From positions 1-35,844 of the IMG/VR virus record IMGVR_UViG_3300027708_000178: a stretch of DNA of 35,844 nt; one strand, written 5' to 3'. The DNA comes from a virus. Positions 22,860 to 30,169 of the stretch are shown here, piece by piece. A program made the translations under genes and the position numbers. The notes beneath the pieces are model-generated. The model did no database searches, had not been told where the DNA came from, and saw only the letters and a program-made list of their open reading frames with translations. Numbering within the stretch: the first letter of the stretch is position 1; every line of letters begins with the position of its first letter.

Positions 22860-23009
22860 ATGAACGAAAAACACAAAGAAAAAAATATGTTAATCCGTTT
22901 ACAAACTTCGCTATTTGAACTTTTTAAAACAAAGTGCGATAGCAATTACAAGACCATGAGCGAAGTAATTCGTGATTTCATGGTCAATTACATACGAGAT
23001 AAAAAATGA
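22860..23009 (+). CDS. ribbon-helix-helix DNA-binding protein, 49 aa
   Basis: Short strand NMLIRLQTSL then two helices (FELFKTKCDSNYKTMSEVIR, FMVNYIRDK), the MetJ/Arc/CopG layout with SEVIRDF typical of the second helix. No clear ribosome site. Its stop overlaps the HNH start as ATGA. A repressor of the divergent region or a partner of the nuclease is likely. Confidence 0.75.
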   Translation: MNEKHKEKNMLIRLQTSLFELFKTKCDSNYKTMSEVIRDFMVNYIRDKK

Positions 23010-23740
23010 CAAGTTCAAAATGCTTATCTTGCGATATTAACTTAATCGGCCAGCAAATAAGCTTCTGTTCAAATAAATGTAGTCATAAATATCACTATAA
23101 TTCAAAAGATCCTGTTGAAAAAAAACAAAGATTCTCACAATGTTTAATGTGTGAAAAACAATTTGTAAGCAATCGAAGAAAATTCTGCTCAAAAAAATGT
23201 TATAGTGAACACTACAAGACTAAATATTACCATCGTGTTGCCCACAAAAACCAAAACTGTTTAATTTGCAAAAAAGAATTAACAGGAAAACAAAGAAACT
23301 TGTGTTCGCCTACTTGCAGAGATAAATACCATTGGACACTTGTGAAATCCGAAAAACCAGATAAAAAATGTACATTCTGCAAAAATATCGTTCCACGAAA
23401 ATATTGTTCTTCTATAGATTGTCGAAAAAAACTACAAAAACAAAAAACCAGTAAACAATCATCAAAAGCAAAAGACATAAAATTAAAACTAATAGCTATA
23501 CATGGTGGATTATGCCAACATTGTGGATATTGTGAGAATTATGCAGCATTACAATTTCATCACATAGACCCAAAAGATAAATCATTTGCATTAAATGCTG
23601 TGGGTACAATTAACCATAGTTGGGAAAAAATATTAGAAGAGGCTTCTAAATGTATGCTTCTTTGTGCAAATTGCCACTTTGCAGAGCATCATCCGCAATG
23701 TTCAATGTCAAATGCACAATCTAAAAATACATACTTATAA
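23006..23740 (+). CDS. HNH nuclease with four zinc-finger modules
   Basis: 244 aa. Four C-x2-C ... C-x3/4-C modules at 6-25, 46-65, 85-104 and 122-139, then a basic linker and an HNH domain: CQHCGYC (170-176), FHHIDP (184-189) and LLCANCHFAEHH (218-229). This looks like a free-standing homing-type nuclease in which zinc modules read DNA. The only plus-strand gene group in the early region, it probably inserted there. The 3' end overlaps 23721-23990. Confidence 0.85.
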   Translation: MTSSKCLSCDINLIGQQISFCSNKCSHKYHYNSKDPVEKKQRFSQCLMCEKQFVSNRRKFCSKKCYSEHYKTKYYHRVAHKNQNCLICKKELTGKQRNLCSPTCRDKYHWTLVKSEKPDKKCTFCKNIVPRKYCSSIDCRKKLQKQKTSKQSSKAKDIKLKLIAIHGGLCQHCGYCENYAALQFHHIDPKDKSFALNAVGTINHSWEKILEEASKCMLLCANCHFAEHHPQCSMSNAQSKNTYL

Positions 23741-23990
23741 TGTATGAAACATGACCTTCTATATTCTTAAAGTTTCTCTTTAGGATATCCTTCGTCATAC
23801 CTATACTGTTTTCCCAAATATATTCTGTCTCTTGTACTTCCTTAAGAAATAAAGCTGCATCATCCCCTTGTAGGTATACATTTGTTGTATTGTCAACTCT
23901 TTTTGATGCCTGAGAGTATAGCCATAGAGTTACGGAATTACCACTATTAGGCCAGACAGTATAGATATAAGCTTTCTGTTGTTTTTTCAT
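23721..23990 (-). CDS. hypothetical protein, 89 aa
   Basis: AAGGAG before ATG 23990. Convergent and overlapping the nuclease 3' end by 20 bases. Aromatic, with SGNSVTLWLYSQASKR and acidic loop QGDDAAL. No family recognised. Confidence 0.68.
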   Translation of the reverse strand: MKKQQKAYIYTVWPNSGNSVTLWLYSQASKRVDNTTNVYLQGDDAALFLKEVQETEYIWENSIGMTKDILKRNFKNIEGHVSYIISMYF

Positions 23991-24163
23991 ACTATCTCCT
24001 TATGTTGAATTAGATTTAATATTTGTTCAATCTCAGAGTATTGTATTTCAACCTTATTATGATCTTCTTCTGGATATAAGCACTCATTAAGCTCGTCATA
24101 GTTAGCCAAGCAATAACTGAGGGTGACCCTTATAATTTCACGCTGTCTATCGGTTAAATTCAT
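23987..24163 (-). CDS. hypothetical protein, 58 aa
   Basis: Start ATG 24163 follows AAAGGAG. Begins MNLTDRQREIIRVTLSYCL, the compact helix seen in several phage early proteins of unknown role. Overlaps the upstream gene by 17 bases and the downstream start by 4. Confidence 0.7.
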   Translation of the reverse strand: MNLTDRQREIIRVTLSYCLANYDELNECLYPEEDHNKVEIQYSEIEQILNLIQHKEIV

Positions 24164-24539
24164 TGCTAACTCCTTTACTACTGGTAAGACAAAACAGAGG
24201 TTCAAGTTTCTTAAGGTCATTACTCAATACGATTTGCATATCAAGCTCTTTAGCTACACGAATACCAAAATCAAACACACACCAAACTGTACTGCTTCTC
24301 CCATCTCTTTCTGACTCTACGCTAAATGCAACAGTAAGGCCATCTTTAGAAAACTTACAAGTGTGAACGCTCGCAACCACACCATAAAACCAAAGCACAC
24401 CATCATCTGTATTGTTGGGTCTACTTCCAGATTGATCTTTGATTGAATACCTATTGGTAATTCGGTCAAGCCATAAGCTATGACCATTTTTCCCATCAGT
24501 AAAACAAAGCTTCCAGTCGTATTGATTATTATTTGTCAT
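24147..24539 (-). CDS. beta-rich protein, 130 aa
   Basis: N-terminal strands (WKLCFTDGKNGHSLWLD) with repeated aromatic residues and three Cys; no transmembrane span. Overlaps its neighbours by 11 and 17 bases. No family recognised. Confidence 0.7.
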   Translation of the reverse strand: MTNNNQYDWKLCFTDGKNGHSLWLDRITNRYSIKDQSGSRPNNTDDGVLWFYGVVASVHTCKFSKDGLTVAFSVESERDGRSSTVWCVFDFGIRVAKELDMQIVLSNDLKKLEPLFCLTSSKGVSNEFNR

Positions 24540-24897
24540 TTGCCACCAGCCTTTCTAAAAGTTTATTTATTTCTGCAACATCATACTTATCTACATCAAG
24601 CTCTGCTTCTTCGTCATCCTCAAGTGCATCCAAAAAGTAATTGGTAGCTTCAAGCAATATTTTTAATTGGAATATTGATAACGATACTGTTTTATTTTCA
24701 TTGTTGTGATAGGTAGATTCACCACATACAAGACAGGTCATAAAATTATCATCCATGATAGGACTGTTACATTCGCATGGCTCGCATTTGCCCCATGTCT
24801 TATGTCCAATCTTAATGCAATGAGCTATTACTGCATCTTGCCCATCTTGCTCATAAATCTTTACGCACTTCTCATACAACTTTTCATCATGTGCCAT
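24529..24897 (-). CDS. zinc-ribbon protein, 122 aa
   Basis: AAGGAG before ATG 24897. CEPCEC (38-43) and CLVC (55-58) form a ribbon around MDDNFMT, followed by a helical acidic half (LDALEDDEEAELDVDKYD). First gene after promoter copy 9. Confidence 0.72.
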   Translation of the reverse strand: MAHDEKLYEKCVKIYEQDGQDAVIAHCIKIGHKTWGKCEPCECNSPIMDDNFMTCLVCGESTYHNNENKTVSLSIFQLKILLEATNYFLDALEDDEEAELDVDKYDVAEINKLLERLVANDK

Positions 24898-24935
24898 GTT
24901 ACTCTCCTTGTTTAATGTTGTTGTCTCTATTTACT

Positions 24936-24962
24936 TATTCGCCCCACACACAGTTTTATTTA
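24936..24962 (-). promoter_or_regulatory. bipartite promoter motif, copy 9
   Basis: TAAATAAAACTG ... GGGCGAATAAGTA, exact spacing. The upstream box contains the stop of the 24960-25130 gene. Points at the zinc-ribbon gene. Confidence 0.68.
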
Positions 24963-25130
24963 GTCTTTCCACAATTTTAATTTTTCAAGACTTTTATCTT
25001 CTGCACTAATGCCAATCGATCTAAGCAGATTCTTAAGTCTGCATATCTCTGTAGATATAACTCCAATGTCTAATACATCAAGGAACTTATTTTTTTCTAA
25101 CTTCTGTTCGTACTTAAGCGATAATCTCAT
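24960..25130 (-). CDS. 56-aa coiled-coil-like protein
   Basis: AAGGAG before ATG 25130. Charged helices (KYEQKLEKNKFLDVL ... RLKNLLRSIG). Its TAA forms part of promoter copy 9. No family recognised. Confidence 0.7.
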   Translation of the reverse strand: MRLSLKYEQKLEKNKFLDVLDIGVISTEICRLKNLLRSIGISAEDKSLEKLKLWKD

Positions 25131-25143
25131 ATAACTCTCCTTG

Positions 25144-25416
25144 TTAAACTTTTAGTAAATTAATTGGTTCACCATTCAACACATGAGCTAACTGAAGGAT
25201 TTTTGTAGAATATTTAATTTGTTCATCATATTTTTCATAAAACTCATTATCAAAATCTTTTTCTGTCATGAGGTCATATGCTTGGTATCCATCGCCTCTA
25301 AGGATGCCACAAATCATTTGATAGTCATTCGCATTTAAATCTTCACGCAAGGCAACGATATCCCATGCCATTAACAAACTGGTTTTTTCATTTCTCGTAA
25401 ACTTACTGTTGCTCAT
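25144..25416 (-). CDS. paralogous early protein, copy 1, 90 aa
   Basis: ATG 25416 follows AAGGAG; the longer frame from 25512 does not. The pattern SKFTRNEKTSLLMAWDIVAL then DLNANDYQMICGILRGDGYQ and MTEKDFDNEF matches 27466-27768 (SKLSRNAKTNLLVANDI, DMNAGDYQFISAIITGEGF, MTEKELNSEF), so the two are paralogs. Acidic, mostly helical. Function unknown. Confidence 0.75.
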   Translation of the reverse strand: MSNSKFTRNEKTSLLMAWDIVALREDLNANDYQMICGILRGDGYQAYDLMTEKDFDNEFYEKYDEQIKYSTKILQLAHVLNGEPINLLKV

Positions 25417-25441
25417 AGTAATCTCCTTGTTAGTCCAGCAT

Positions 25442-25470
25442 CGTGAACTAAGGAACGCCCTTAGTTCACG
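25442..25470 (-). promoter_or_regulatory. 12-pair perfect hairpin in a leader
   Basis: CGTGAACTAAGG and CCTTAGTTCACG with a 5-base loop, 25-54 bases upstream of ATG 25416. No U-run follows, so it is a leader structure or operator rather than a terminator. Confidence 0.55.
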
Positions 25471-25493
25471 CAAAGCCGTTTCCCTTAACTTAG

Positions 25494-25520
25494 TATTCGT
25501 TTCACACTTCAAATTATTTA
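25494..25520 (-). promoter_or_regulatory. bipartite promoter motif, copy 10
   Basis: TAAATAATTTG ... GAAACGAATACTA, exact spacing. The upstream TAA is the stop of 25518-25820. Points at the hairpin leader and 25144-25416. Confidence 0.68.
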
Positions 25521-25820
25521 GTAATTATTTCCAAAAACTACATCTTTGATTGTATACATACTGTAGTAAAGCTCATTGTTTGGCACAGCTAAATTTAGAT
25601 AGGTAGCACCAGTCTTAAAACTCCGTATGTGCTTATCATCAACAGGGTTATGTCCATCCACATAGATATACAGATCAGCACAATTGATAACGCCATGCTC
25701 ATTCATTCTGCCCCTAAGTATATGAAGATATACCTTATCTATATCCCTATAAGCATAACCTTTGCCTACTTCTTCCCTTTTGATTCTCCATTGATTGCCC
25801 ACCTGTTTGATTTCAATCAT
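25518..25820 (-). CDS. beta-rich protein, 100 aa
   Basis: Start MIEIKQVGNQWRIKREE; mid strands CADLYIYVDG and later YLNLAVPNNELYYSMYTIKD. The strand-turn-strand rhythm is a little like the proteins at 27030 and 27849, without clear homology. Stop is inside promoter copy 10. Confidence 0.7.
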   Translation of the reverse strand: MIEIKQVGNQWRIKREEVGKGYAYRDIDKVYLHILRGRMNEHGVINCADLYIYVDGHNPVDDKHIRSFKTGATYLNLAVPNNELYYSMYTIKDVVFGNNY

Positions 25821-25984
25821 TAGATTTCATCCTCAAGAGTGCTTAATCTTTCATAAAGCTTTTTTAATTCTTTTTTGTAAGAAGAATCTAAATCTTTGTT
25901 GGTAACCGCACTAAGTTCATAGCTTAAGCTATTAGCTATCATGGATATCTCATCTGGTGTTAGCTGTACATTTAAATTATTCAT
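25820..25984 (-). CDS. helical small protein, 54 aa
   Basis: ATG 25984 lies in the overlap with 25977-26180; TAA shares a base with the next start. Two amphipathic helices (TPDEISMIANSLSYELSA, KELKKLYERLSTLEDE). No family recognised. Confidence 0.66.
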   Translation of the reverse strand: MNNLNVQLTPDEISMIANSLSYELSAVTNKDLDSSYKKELKKLYERLSTLEDEI

Positions 25985-26180
25985 TTGTTCTTTCTCCTTT
26001 GTATGTTTCTTTAATCTTAAGATTTAATATTGTGGCTATGTCTTGCACATTTTCAGCCATAGAAGCAAAGCCTTCTTTAGAAGCATCCCAATATCCATAC
26101 TCGCCCTCTCTGCATGAATCGTGCAAAGTCTGAAGCATACCTTTAAGTTTTTCTTTTTTTTCTCTAAATTGATCGTTCAT
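25977..26180 (-). CDS. helical protein, 67 aa
   Basis: AAGGAG before ATG 26180. Begins MNDQFREKKEKLKGMLQTL, a charged helix, then CREGEYGYWDASKEGF. Overlaps the upstream gene by 17 bases. Confidence 0.7.
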   Translation of the reverse strand: MNDQFREKKEKLKGMLQTLHDSCREGEYGYWDASKEGFASMAENVQDIATILNLKIKETYKGERTNE

Positions 26181-26340
26181 TGTTATTCTCCTTCTTAAAT
26201 TTAATTCTTAGTTCACTCAGGGTTAAACTTAAACGCCTGTTGTCTTGCCGAAAAATAAATAAACCAAATCCTTTAGCAGCTAGCCTATAGCCAATTGATT
26301 CCATGTAGTGCAAGCACTCGTTAAGTGTTATGACTTTCAT
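26164..26340 (-). CDS. hypothetical protein, 58 aa
   Basis: ATG 26340 follows AAGGAG, so the longer frame from 26412 is unlikely. Starts MKVITLNECLHYMESIGY and ends with a basic KFKKENNNERSI. Overlaps the upstream gene by 20 bases. Confidence 0.68.
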   Translation of the reverse strand: MKVITLNECLHYMESIGYRLAAKGFGLFIFRQDNRRLSLTLSELRIKFKKENNNERSI

Positions 26341-26647
26341 GTTTGTTCTCCTTGTAATTTTGAACTTTGTAGTATGTTTCATTTGCATAAATAAGATCGT
26401 CATCTTCATCAATAAGGGTTATACAATCTGAAACAGGGTTGTATGCGTAGTCACCAATTTTTATTTTTCCTTTGCCTAACTTAAACATTTCCTTTTCAAG
26501 AATCACTCTAAGTAATCCCTTGCTGTCACTTACGACCCATTTAAACCCGCCAGCAATTGCTGTTAATTTTTCTTTAAGCAAAAAATTCTCTACTTTGCCA
26601 TCAGAAAACTTACAAACAACTTGGCATCCAGTTACAAACTTGCTCAT
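26321..26647 (-). CDS. beta-rich protein, 108 aa
   Basis: AAGGAG before ATG 26647. Strands KFVTGCQVVCKFSDGKV then later KIGDYAYNPVSDC and acidic DEDDDLIYAN. No family recognised. Confidence 0.7.
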   Translation of the reverse strand: MSKFVTGCQVVCKFSDGKVENFLLKEKLTAIAGGFKWVVSDSKGLLRVILEKEMFKLGKGKIKIGDYAYNPVSDCITLIDEDDDLIYANETYYKVQNYKENKHESHNT

Positions 26648-26658
26648 GTTTATTCTCC

Positions 26659-26727
26659 TTAAAATAAATTTTCAATTACATAACTAAACAACTCATACAA
26701 TAACCAAATATCATTTTCTTCAATCAT
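26659..26727 (-). CDS. 22-aa microprotein
   Basis: ATG 26727 behind AAGGAGG (GGCAATA spacer), stop TAA overlapping the AAGGAG of the next gene. An acidic start MIEEND and a hydrophobic WLLYELFSYVIENLF end. Overlap of its stop with the next ribosome site suggests a translated leader. Very short, so supported mainly by its ribosome site. Confidence 0.5.
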   Translation of the reverse strand: MIEENDIWLLYELFSYVIENLF

Positions 26728-26755
26728 TATTGCCCTCCTTGTTGGTATACATATC

Positions 26756-26782
26756 TATTCGTCTAGTCATTACTTTTATTTA
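26756..26782 (-). promoter_or_regulatory. bipartite promoter motif, copy 11
   Basis: TAAATAAAAG ... TAGACGAATAG, exact spacing, 10 bases after the stop of 26792-27016 and pointing at the 22-aa microprotein. Confidence 0.66.
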
Positions 26783-26791
26783 GCAAGAAAT

Positions 26792-27016
26792 TTAAATTTC
26801 TTTCTTTTCTTGCATATTGCCCAAATTTTCAATGTCAAAAGTAGGATTAGGCAAGAACCTAAATTGACCACTACGAAAATGTCGAAGCTTTCCATCTACT
26901 TCAGAGACTATGGCGAATACATCATTTGAAAATGCCCCACCATCTCGAACATACACAAGCAATCCATACCCAAGATTTGTTTCTACTGGCATTGGATTTC
27001 TAAATTCGTACAACAT
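26792..27016 (-). CDS. hypothetical protein, 74 aa
   Basis: AAGGAG before ATG 27016. Strands LGYGLLVYVRDGGAFSND and FAIVSEVDGKLRHF, Pro-rich middle. No family recognised. Confidence 0.7.
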   Translation of the reverse strand: MLYEFRNPMPVETNLGYGLLVYVRDGGAFSNDVFAIVSEVDGKLRHFRSGQFRFLPNPTFDIENLGNMQEKKEI

Positions 27017-27029
27017 TTAATCTCCTTAG

Positions 27030-27464
27030 TTATGGAATATATTTTTGCATAATTGCATATTTACAATTATAAAACTTTCCATCATGTATATAGATTCGAT
27101 CACTATTGCCCCAGTAACTTGCTTTTTTTATATCCTTTGGATCAACATCGTTTAGAAAAGGAATATGCGGGAAGCATCTTTTAATGATCGCAATCTTATT
27201 ATCTTCCTTCTCGTTCCTACCTTGTACATATACAAATATACTTTTGCAAGTAATTACATACTGGTATGTATCATTGAATTTATACTCTGGTTTTCTTTTC
27301 TCAAGCCTTTTTTCTTCTTTGCATGATTCAATACCTACAAGCTTGACATAGACATCTTCCATGTCTATCCAATCGGTTCTTGTGAGTCCATCCTTTTTCA
27401 AGGTTGTAATCTTATACCTATATGTATTGCTTATACCGCTATACTCTTTAGTAAATGTAATCAT
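27030..27464 (-). CDS. beta-rich protein, 144 aa
   Basis: Start ATG 27464 follows AAAGGAG. Pattern TFTKEYSGISNTYRYKITTL, later ITCKSIFVYVQGRNEKED and near the end SDRIYIHDGKFYNCKY. The final IYxxGKFY block resembles ones in 27849-28322 and 29500-29889, so these may share a domain, but the match is weak. Confidence 0.7.
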   Translation of the reverse strand: MITFTKEYSGISNTYRYKITTLKKDGLTRTDWIDMEDVYVKLVGIESCKEEKRLEKRKPEYKFNDTYQYVITCKSIFVYVQGRNEKEDNKIAIIKRCFPHIPFLNDVDPKDIKKASYWGNSDRIYIHDGKFYNCKYAIMQKYIP

Positions 27465-27465
27465 T

Positions 27466-27768
27466 TCATTCTCCTTTGGCAATTAAAGACTGGAATGCTG
27501 CTTCGTCACCATCTTCATCTTCATCTCCAGCGAACCAATCGGCTCGACCAAGTTTTAATACTTCTGGATTATCTTTAATATTTTCCCATTGTTCTTTAAA
27601 TTCAGAATTTAATTCTTTTTCGGTCATGTTGTTATACTGCGTAAAACCTTCTCCAGTAATAATTGCCGATATGAATTGGTAATCACCCGCATTCATATCA
27701 CTTTTGATGCTTAAAATATCATTTGCAACCAACAAATTTGTCTTTGCATTTCTACTAAGCTTACTCAT
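27466..27768 (-). CDS. paralogous early protein, copy 2, 100 aa
   Basis: AAGGAG before ATG 27768 (TTG 27774 lies in frame but closer). Shares SRNAKTNLLVANDI, NAGDYQFISAIITGEGF and MTEKELNSEF with the copy at 25144-25416, and adds an acidic DEDEDGDEAAFQSLIAKGE tail of about 25 residues. The two are separated by several unrelated genes, so they come from an older duplication. Function unknown. Confidence 0.76.
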   Translation of the reverse strand: MSKLSRNAKTNLLVANDILSIKSDMNAGDYQFISAIITGEGFTQYNNMTEKELNSEFKEQWENIKDNPEVLKLGRADWFAGDEDEDGDEAAFQSLIAKGE

Positions 27769-27809
27769 ATTCAATTCTCCTTTGTTAAAGTTCTACTTCC
27801 ATACTTAAT

Positions 27810-27836
27810 TATTCGTTTGACTGCCCAAATTATTCA
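27810..27836 (-). promoter_or_regulatory. bipartite promoter motif, copy 12
   Basis: TGAATAATTTGGGC ... AAACGAATAATTAAG, exact spacing with one mismatch in the upstream box. In the gap between 27849-28322 and 27466-27768. Confidence 0.65.
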
Positions 27837-27848
27837 AATTTATTTTTA

Positions 27849-28322
27849 TTAAATACAACTTGGTTCAATCGAATTAGTACACTTAATAGAAGACGATGTG
27901 TAAAACAACTTTCTTCCAGATGTATATATGTTTAGGTTCTCTTGCTTGTCCATGTTTGTAGAGTTATGCCCCACCCAGTTCGGTGCAACTCTTGGATTGT
28001 ATGACAATTGCATATGAGTTTTGGGAAAAGTTTTATCTACATAACCAATGTTCTTTCTACCGCCAGCAGTATCATCTCTGTAGATAACTAGGTTCTCACA
28101 CTCTACCCATGCACACACAGTCTTATTCGCCCCGCATTTGATCTTTGTAGCTGTAGCCACATGATTGACCAACTTGGCATTAATCATCTGTATACACACA
28201 GTAGATGGGTCGAAATAGAATGGCTTGCCACTTGGCTTATTAGGTGAAGCATCGCCAGTAATCTGCCACTTCATATAGTTCTCGCCCTTTGCTAAATGAA
28301 ATCTCACTTTGTACATCTTCAT
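27849..28322 (-). CDS. beta-rich protein, 157 aa
   Basis: AAGGAG before ATG 28322. Starts KVRFHLAKGENYMKWQITGD, has CAWVECENLVIYRD and a late LNIYTSGRKLFYTSSSIKC. Strand-rich with two internal Cys clusters. No signal peptide or membrane span. See also 27030-27464. Confidence 0.7.
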   Translation of the reverse strand: MKMYKVRFHLAKGENYMKWQITGDASPNKPSGKPFYFDPSTVCIQMINAKLVNHVATATKIKCGANKTVCAWVECENLVIYRDDTAGGRKNIGYVDKTFPKTHMQLSYNPRVAPNWVGHNSTNMDKQENLNIYTSGRKLFYTSSSIKCTNSIEPSCI

Positions 28323-28355
28323 CTCCTTATGTTAATGTTCTATTGTCTATTTACT

Positions 28356-28382
28356 TATTCGTGCAACCATACAAATTATTTA
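28356..28382 (-). promoter_or_regulatory. bipartite promoter motif, copy 13
   Basis: TAAATAATTTG ... TGCACGAATAAGTA, exact spacing, directly downstream (minus sense) of a 9-pair inverted repeat. Confidence 0.68.
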
Positions 28383-28410
28383 ACTACTAATTTAAAATTT
28401 ATTAGTAGTT
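28382..28410. repeat. 9-bp inverted repeat upstream of promoter copy 13
   Basis: AACTACTAA (28382-28390) and TTAGTAGTT (28402-28410), 11-base AT-only spacer, last base shared with the promoter box. Operator or weak terminator hairpin. Confidence 0.45.
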
Positions 28411-28423
28411 GGATCATAAAACC

Positions 28424-28744
28424 CTATTTAATAAGGCTTTGATCAACTAATGGATAACAATATTCGCCCAAATGACCATCTAGAACATCGGTAAAACCAC
28501 CATGTGTAACTCTATAGATATTCTCATAGCCAGCCATGCTAATGAAATTAATAGGTCTATCTTTAAACGCCCTCTTTAATGCTGCTACTGTTTTTTTGTA
28601 TGTTCTTGGCTTGCACTCATCGCCCTTAAGACTCCATGAGGGTTTCCACCAATACTCAATCTGGTAGACAAGTTCTTGCTTACCCTCAATGTTTAACTCT
28701 AGGTAGTTTCTAATACCACTAAGTTTATATACATAAGCACCCAT
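28424..28744 (-). CDS. hypothetical protein, 106 aa
   Basis: AGGAG before ATG 28744. Strands at the start (YVYKLSGIRNYLELNIEG), Trp-rich YWWKPSWSLKGDECKPR, helix TVAALKRAFKDRP and a GYENIYRVTHGGF turn. No family recognised. Confidence 0.7.
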   Translation of the reverse strand: MGAYVYKLSGIRNYLELNIEGKQELVYQIEYWWKPSWSLKGDECKPRTYKKTVAALKRAFKDRPINFISMAGYENIYRVTHGGFTDVLDGHLGEYCYPLVDQSLIK

Positions 28745-28746
28745 GT

Positions 28747-28944
28747 TTATTCTCCTGCTTGTTTGTAGATTTCGTTTCTTCTTTTATCAGACTTATTTGC
28801 AAACCTTCTTGCTCTATTGCAAAGTTTTTGCCCATAGTCATTCTCATCAAAGTCAGGTTGAATGTAGACATCTTCTAAATGTCCAGCAAGCTCCTTAACC
28901 AAGTCGATCAACTTTTCCTCTGTCGTTTGTGGTTTTACATACAT
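28747..28944 (-). CDS. acidic/helical protein, 65 aa
   Basis: AAAGGAG before ATG 28944. Helical LIDLVKELAGHLEDVYIQPD, then a basic RRFANKSDKRRNE end. First gene after promoter copy 14. No family recognised. Confidence 0.68.
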   Translation of the reverse strand: MYVKPQTTEEKLIDLVKELAGHLEDVYIQPDFDENDYGQKLCNRARRFANKSDKRRNEIYKQAGE

Positions 28945-28992
28945 CTTTCATTCTCCTTTGCGTTAGTGTTATCTTTCCTTGCCATACTGTAT

Positions 28993-29019
28993 TATTCGTT
29001 TGTCATGTCTGATTATTTA
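28993..29019 (-). promoter_or_regulatory. bipartite promoter motif, copy 14
   Basis: TAAATAATCAGAC ... CAAACGAATAATACAG, exact spacing. The 60 bases before it (29020-29085) hold no ORF. Confidence 0.67.
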
Positions 29020-29085
29020 GCAAAATTTTAGAATTATTTTCGCCCCTAAGAATATTTGCTACCACCCTTTTTGTAAATACTCGCC

Positions 29086-29292
29086 CTACTCTCTTTCAAA
29101 GCTTATTTTTAGCCCATTTAAAGACTGTAATAAATCAATCTCACTATTCATACGCCACTTGAGGAAGGTCGTTAAATCATGCTCTGAGGTGATGAAATCG
29201 TGTACCAATATCTCAACAATGTTGGTTACTTTAACTTTGTATATTCGGGCAGAAACTGGCGTTTTTCCCACACTTTTTGGTTTTTTCATCAT
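29086..29292 (-). CDS. hypothetical protein, 68 aa
   Basis: GGAG and ATGATG at 29292. Basic start (KKPKSVGKTPVSARIYKVKV), then strands and an acidic helix. No family recognised. Confidence 0.66.
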   Translation of the reverse strand: MMKKPKSVGKTPVSARIYKVKVTNIVEILVHDFITSEHDLTTFLKWRMNSEIDLLQSLNGLKISFERE

Positions 29293-29427
29293 ATGTTTAC
29301 TCCAATATATTATCAGTATTATCCGTATAGGGATATGAGAAGCAGGGCAATTGAATCAGAAGGTAGCAGGATGTCTTAAAGGTTAAACCTATAACTCCTT
29401 TGAAAACACCAAGTTATGTCGATTAAA

Positions 29428-29492
29428 ACACGCTAAAAACGGCATAAATGTACATAAATAACACGAAAAAGTGGCATAAATGTACATTAATA
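29428..29492. repeat. two tandem 32-33-bp repeats with ATGTACAT core
   Basis: 29428-29460 and 29461-29492 share ACACG, then GGCATAAATGTACAT and AATA. ATGTACAT is itself palindromic. The ~200-base gap 29293-29499 around them has no ORF. They could bind a regulator or a replication protein. Confidence 0.6.
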
Positions 29493-29499
29493 TACACGC

Positions 29500-29889
29500 C
29501 TATTCGCCTACATAATCCATGTCTGCCAGCTTCATGACTCCGTACACATAGGTATTGGGATCGCCATCTCCAACGAACTCTACTTGTACACGAATGTATA
29601 CTGAGCCATTTTTGTGAATCATTTTACCTCCACTTATGTAGATATTGGTGGCAATTTGTTTTATGCCGAAGTCGTAACCTGTTGGTAGATAATAGTTTGC
29701 GTCTTCCCAATCAGAGGATGCAAGGCACTCTCCGAATCTCCAATTGTCAGGATGCACATAGTAACCAACCTTCGCCTCCACTTTCCAACCGTTGATGATT
29801 TTGCTCTTGGGATAAGTCTTTTTGTTGGCAATCTTCATTGTCATACTCCATAGGGTAAAACTGTCATAATCCTCGGGAAAAACTAACAT
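29500..29889 (-). CDS. beta-rich protein, 129 aa
   Basis: ATG 29889 follows AGGAC; ATG 29838 after GGAG is an alternative start and cannot be excluded. Strands SKIINGWKVEAKVGYYVHP, a FGECLASSDWED loop and a late ATNIYISGGKMIHKNGSVY. Possibly related to 27030 and 27849. Confidence 0.68.
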   Translation of the reverse strand: MLVFPEDYDSFTLWSMTMKIANKKTYPKSKIINGWKVEAKVGYYVHPDNWRFGECLASSDWEDANYYLPTGYDFGIKQIATNIYISGGKMIHKNGSVYIRVQVEFVGDGDPNTYVYGVMKLADMDYVGE

Positions 29890-29906
29890 TTGTTGTCCTG
29901 TGTAAC

Positions 29907-29933
29907 TATTCGGGTATGTGCCATGATTATTTA
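29907..29933 (-). promoter_or_regulatory. bipartite promoter motif, copy 15
   Basis: TAAATAATCATG ... ACCCGAATAG, exact spacing. Sits at the left end of a long gene-free stretch and drives 29500-29889. Confidence 0.66.
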
Positions 29934-29939
29934 GCCAAT

Positions 29940-30160
29940 AAAAGAAAATTCTTCCGCTAAATCTTTTTGGGGGTTGTGCGAATGATTAAGTAGAAGCGTG
30001 AGGGATACGCAGAAACCCGATCTGATGCAAGGGCTGAAGGTGTTATGAGTGCGGTACGACTATTAAAAAAAAGTAGTGTGTAGCCATACTCTGGCGAACC
30101 CGCTTATTGTTGGTAAGACAAAAGCAGGAAGATCATTTCTCAAGTCGCATCGTGTTTCTT
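29940..30160 (-). ncRNA. gene-free, relatively GC-rich transcript candidate
   Basis: About 220 bases between promoter copies 16 and 15, with no minus-strand ORF above 14 codons and none credible on the plus strand. It is visibly richer in G and C than the surroundings and holds local stems such as GCGT-GAGGGAT-ACGC. A transcript from copy 16 would cover it without coding anything. Which strand is functional is uncertain. Confidence 0.4.
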
Positions 30161-30169
30161 ATACTATCT

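Noticed and set aside
29940-30160. Possible group II intron, because of GTGCG and GGTACGAC words
   Set aside because: No domain V hairpin or intron-encoded protein can be seen and the length is far too short.
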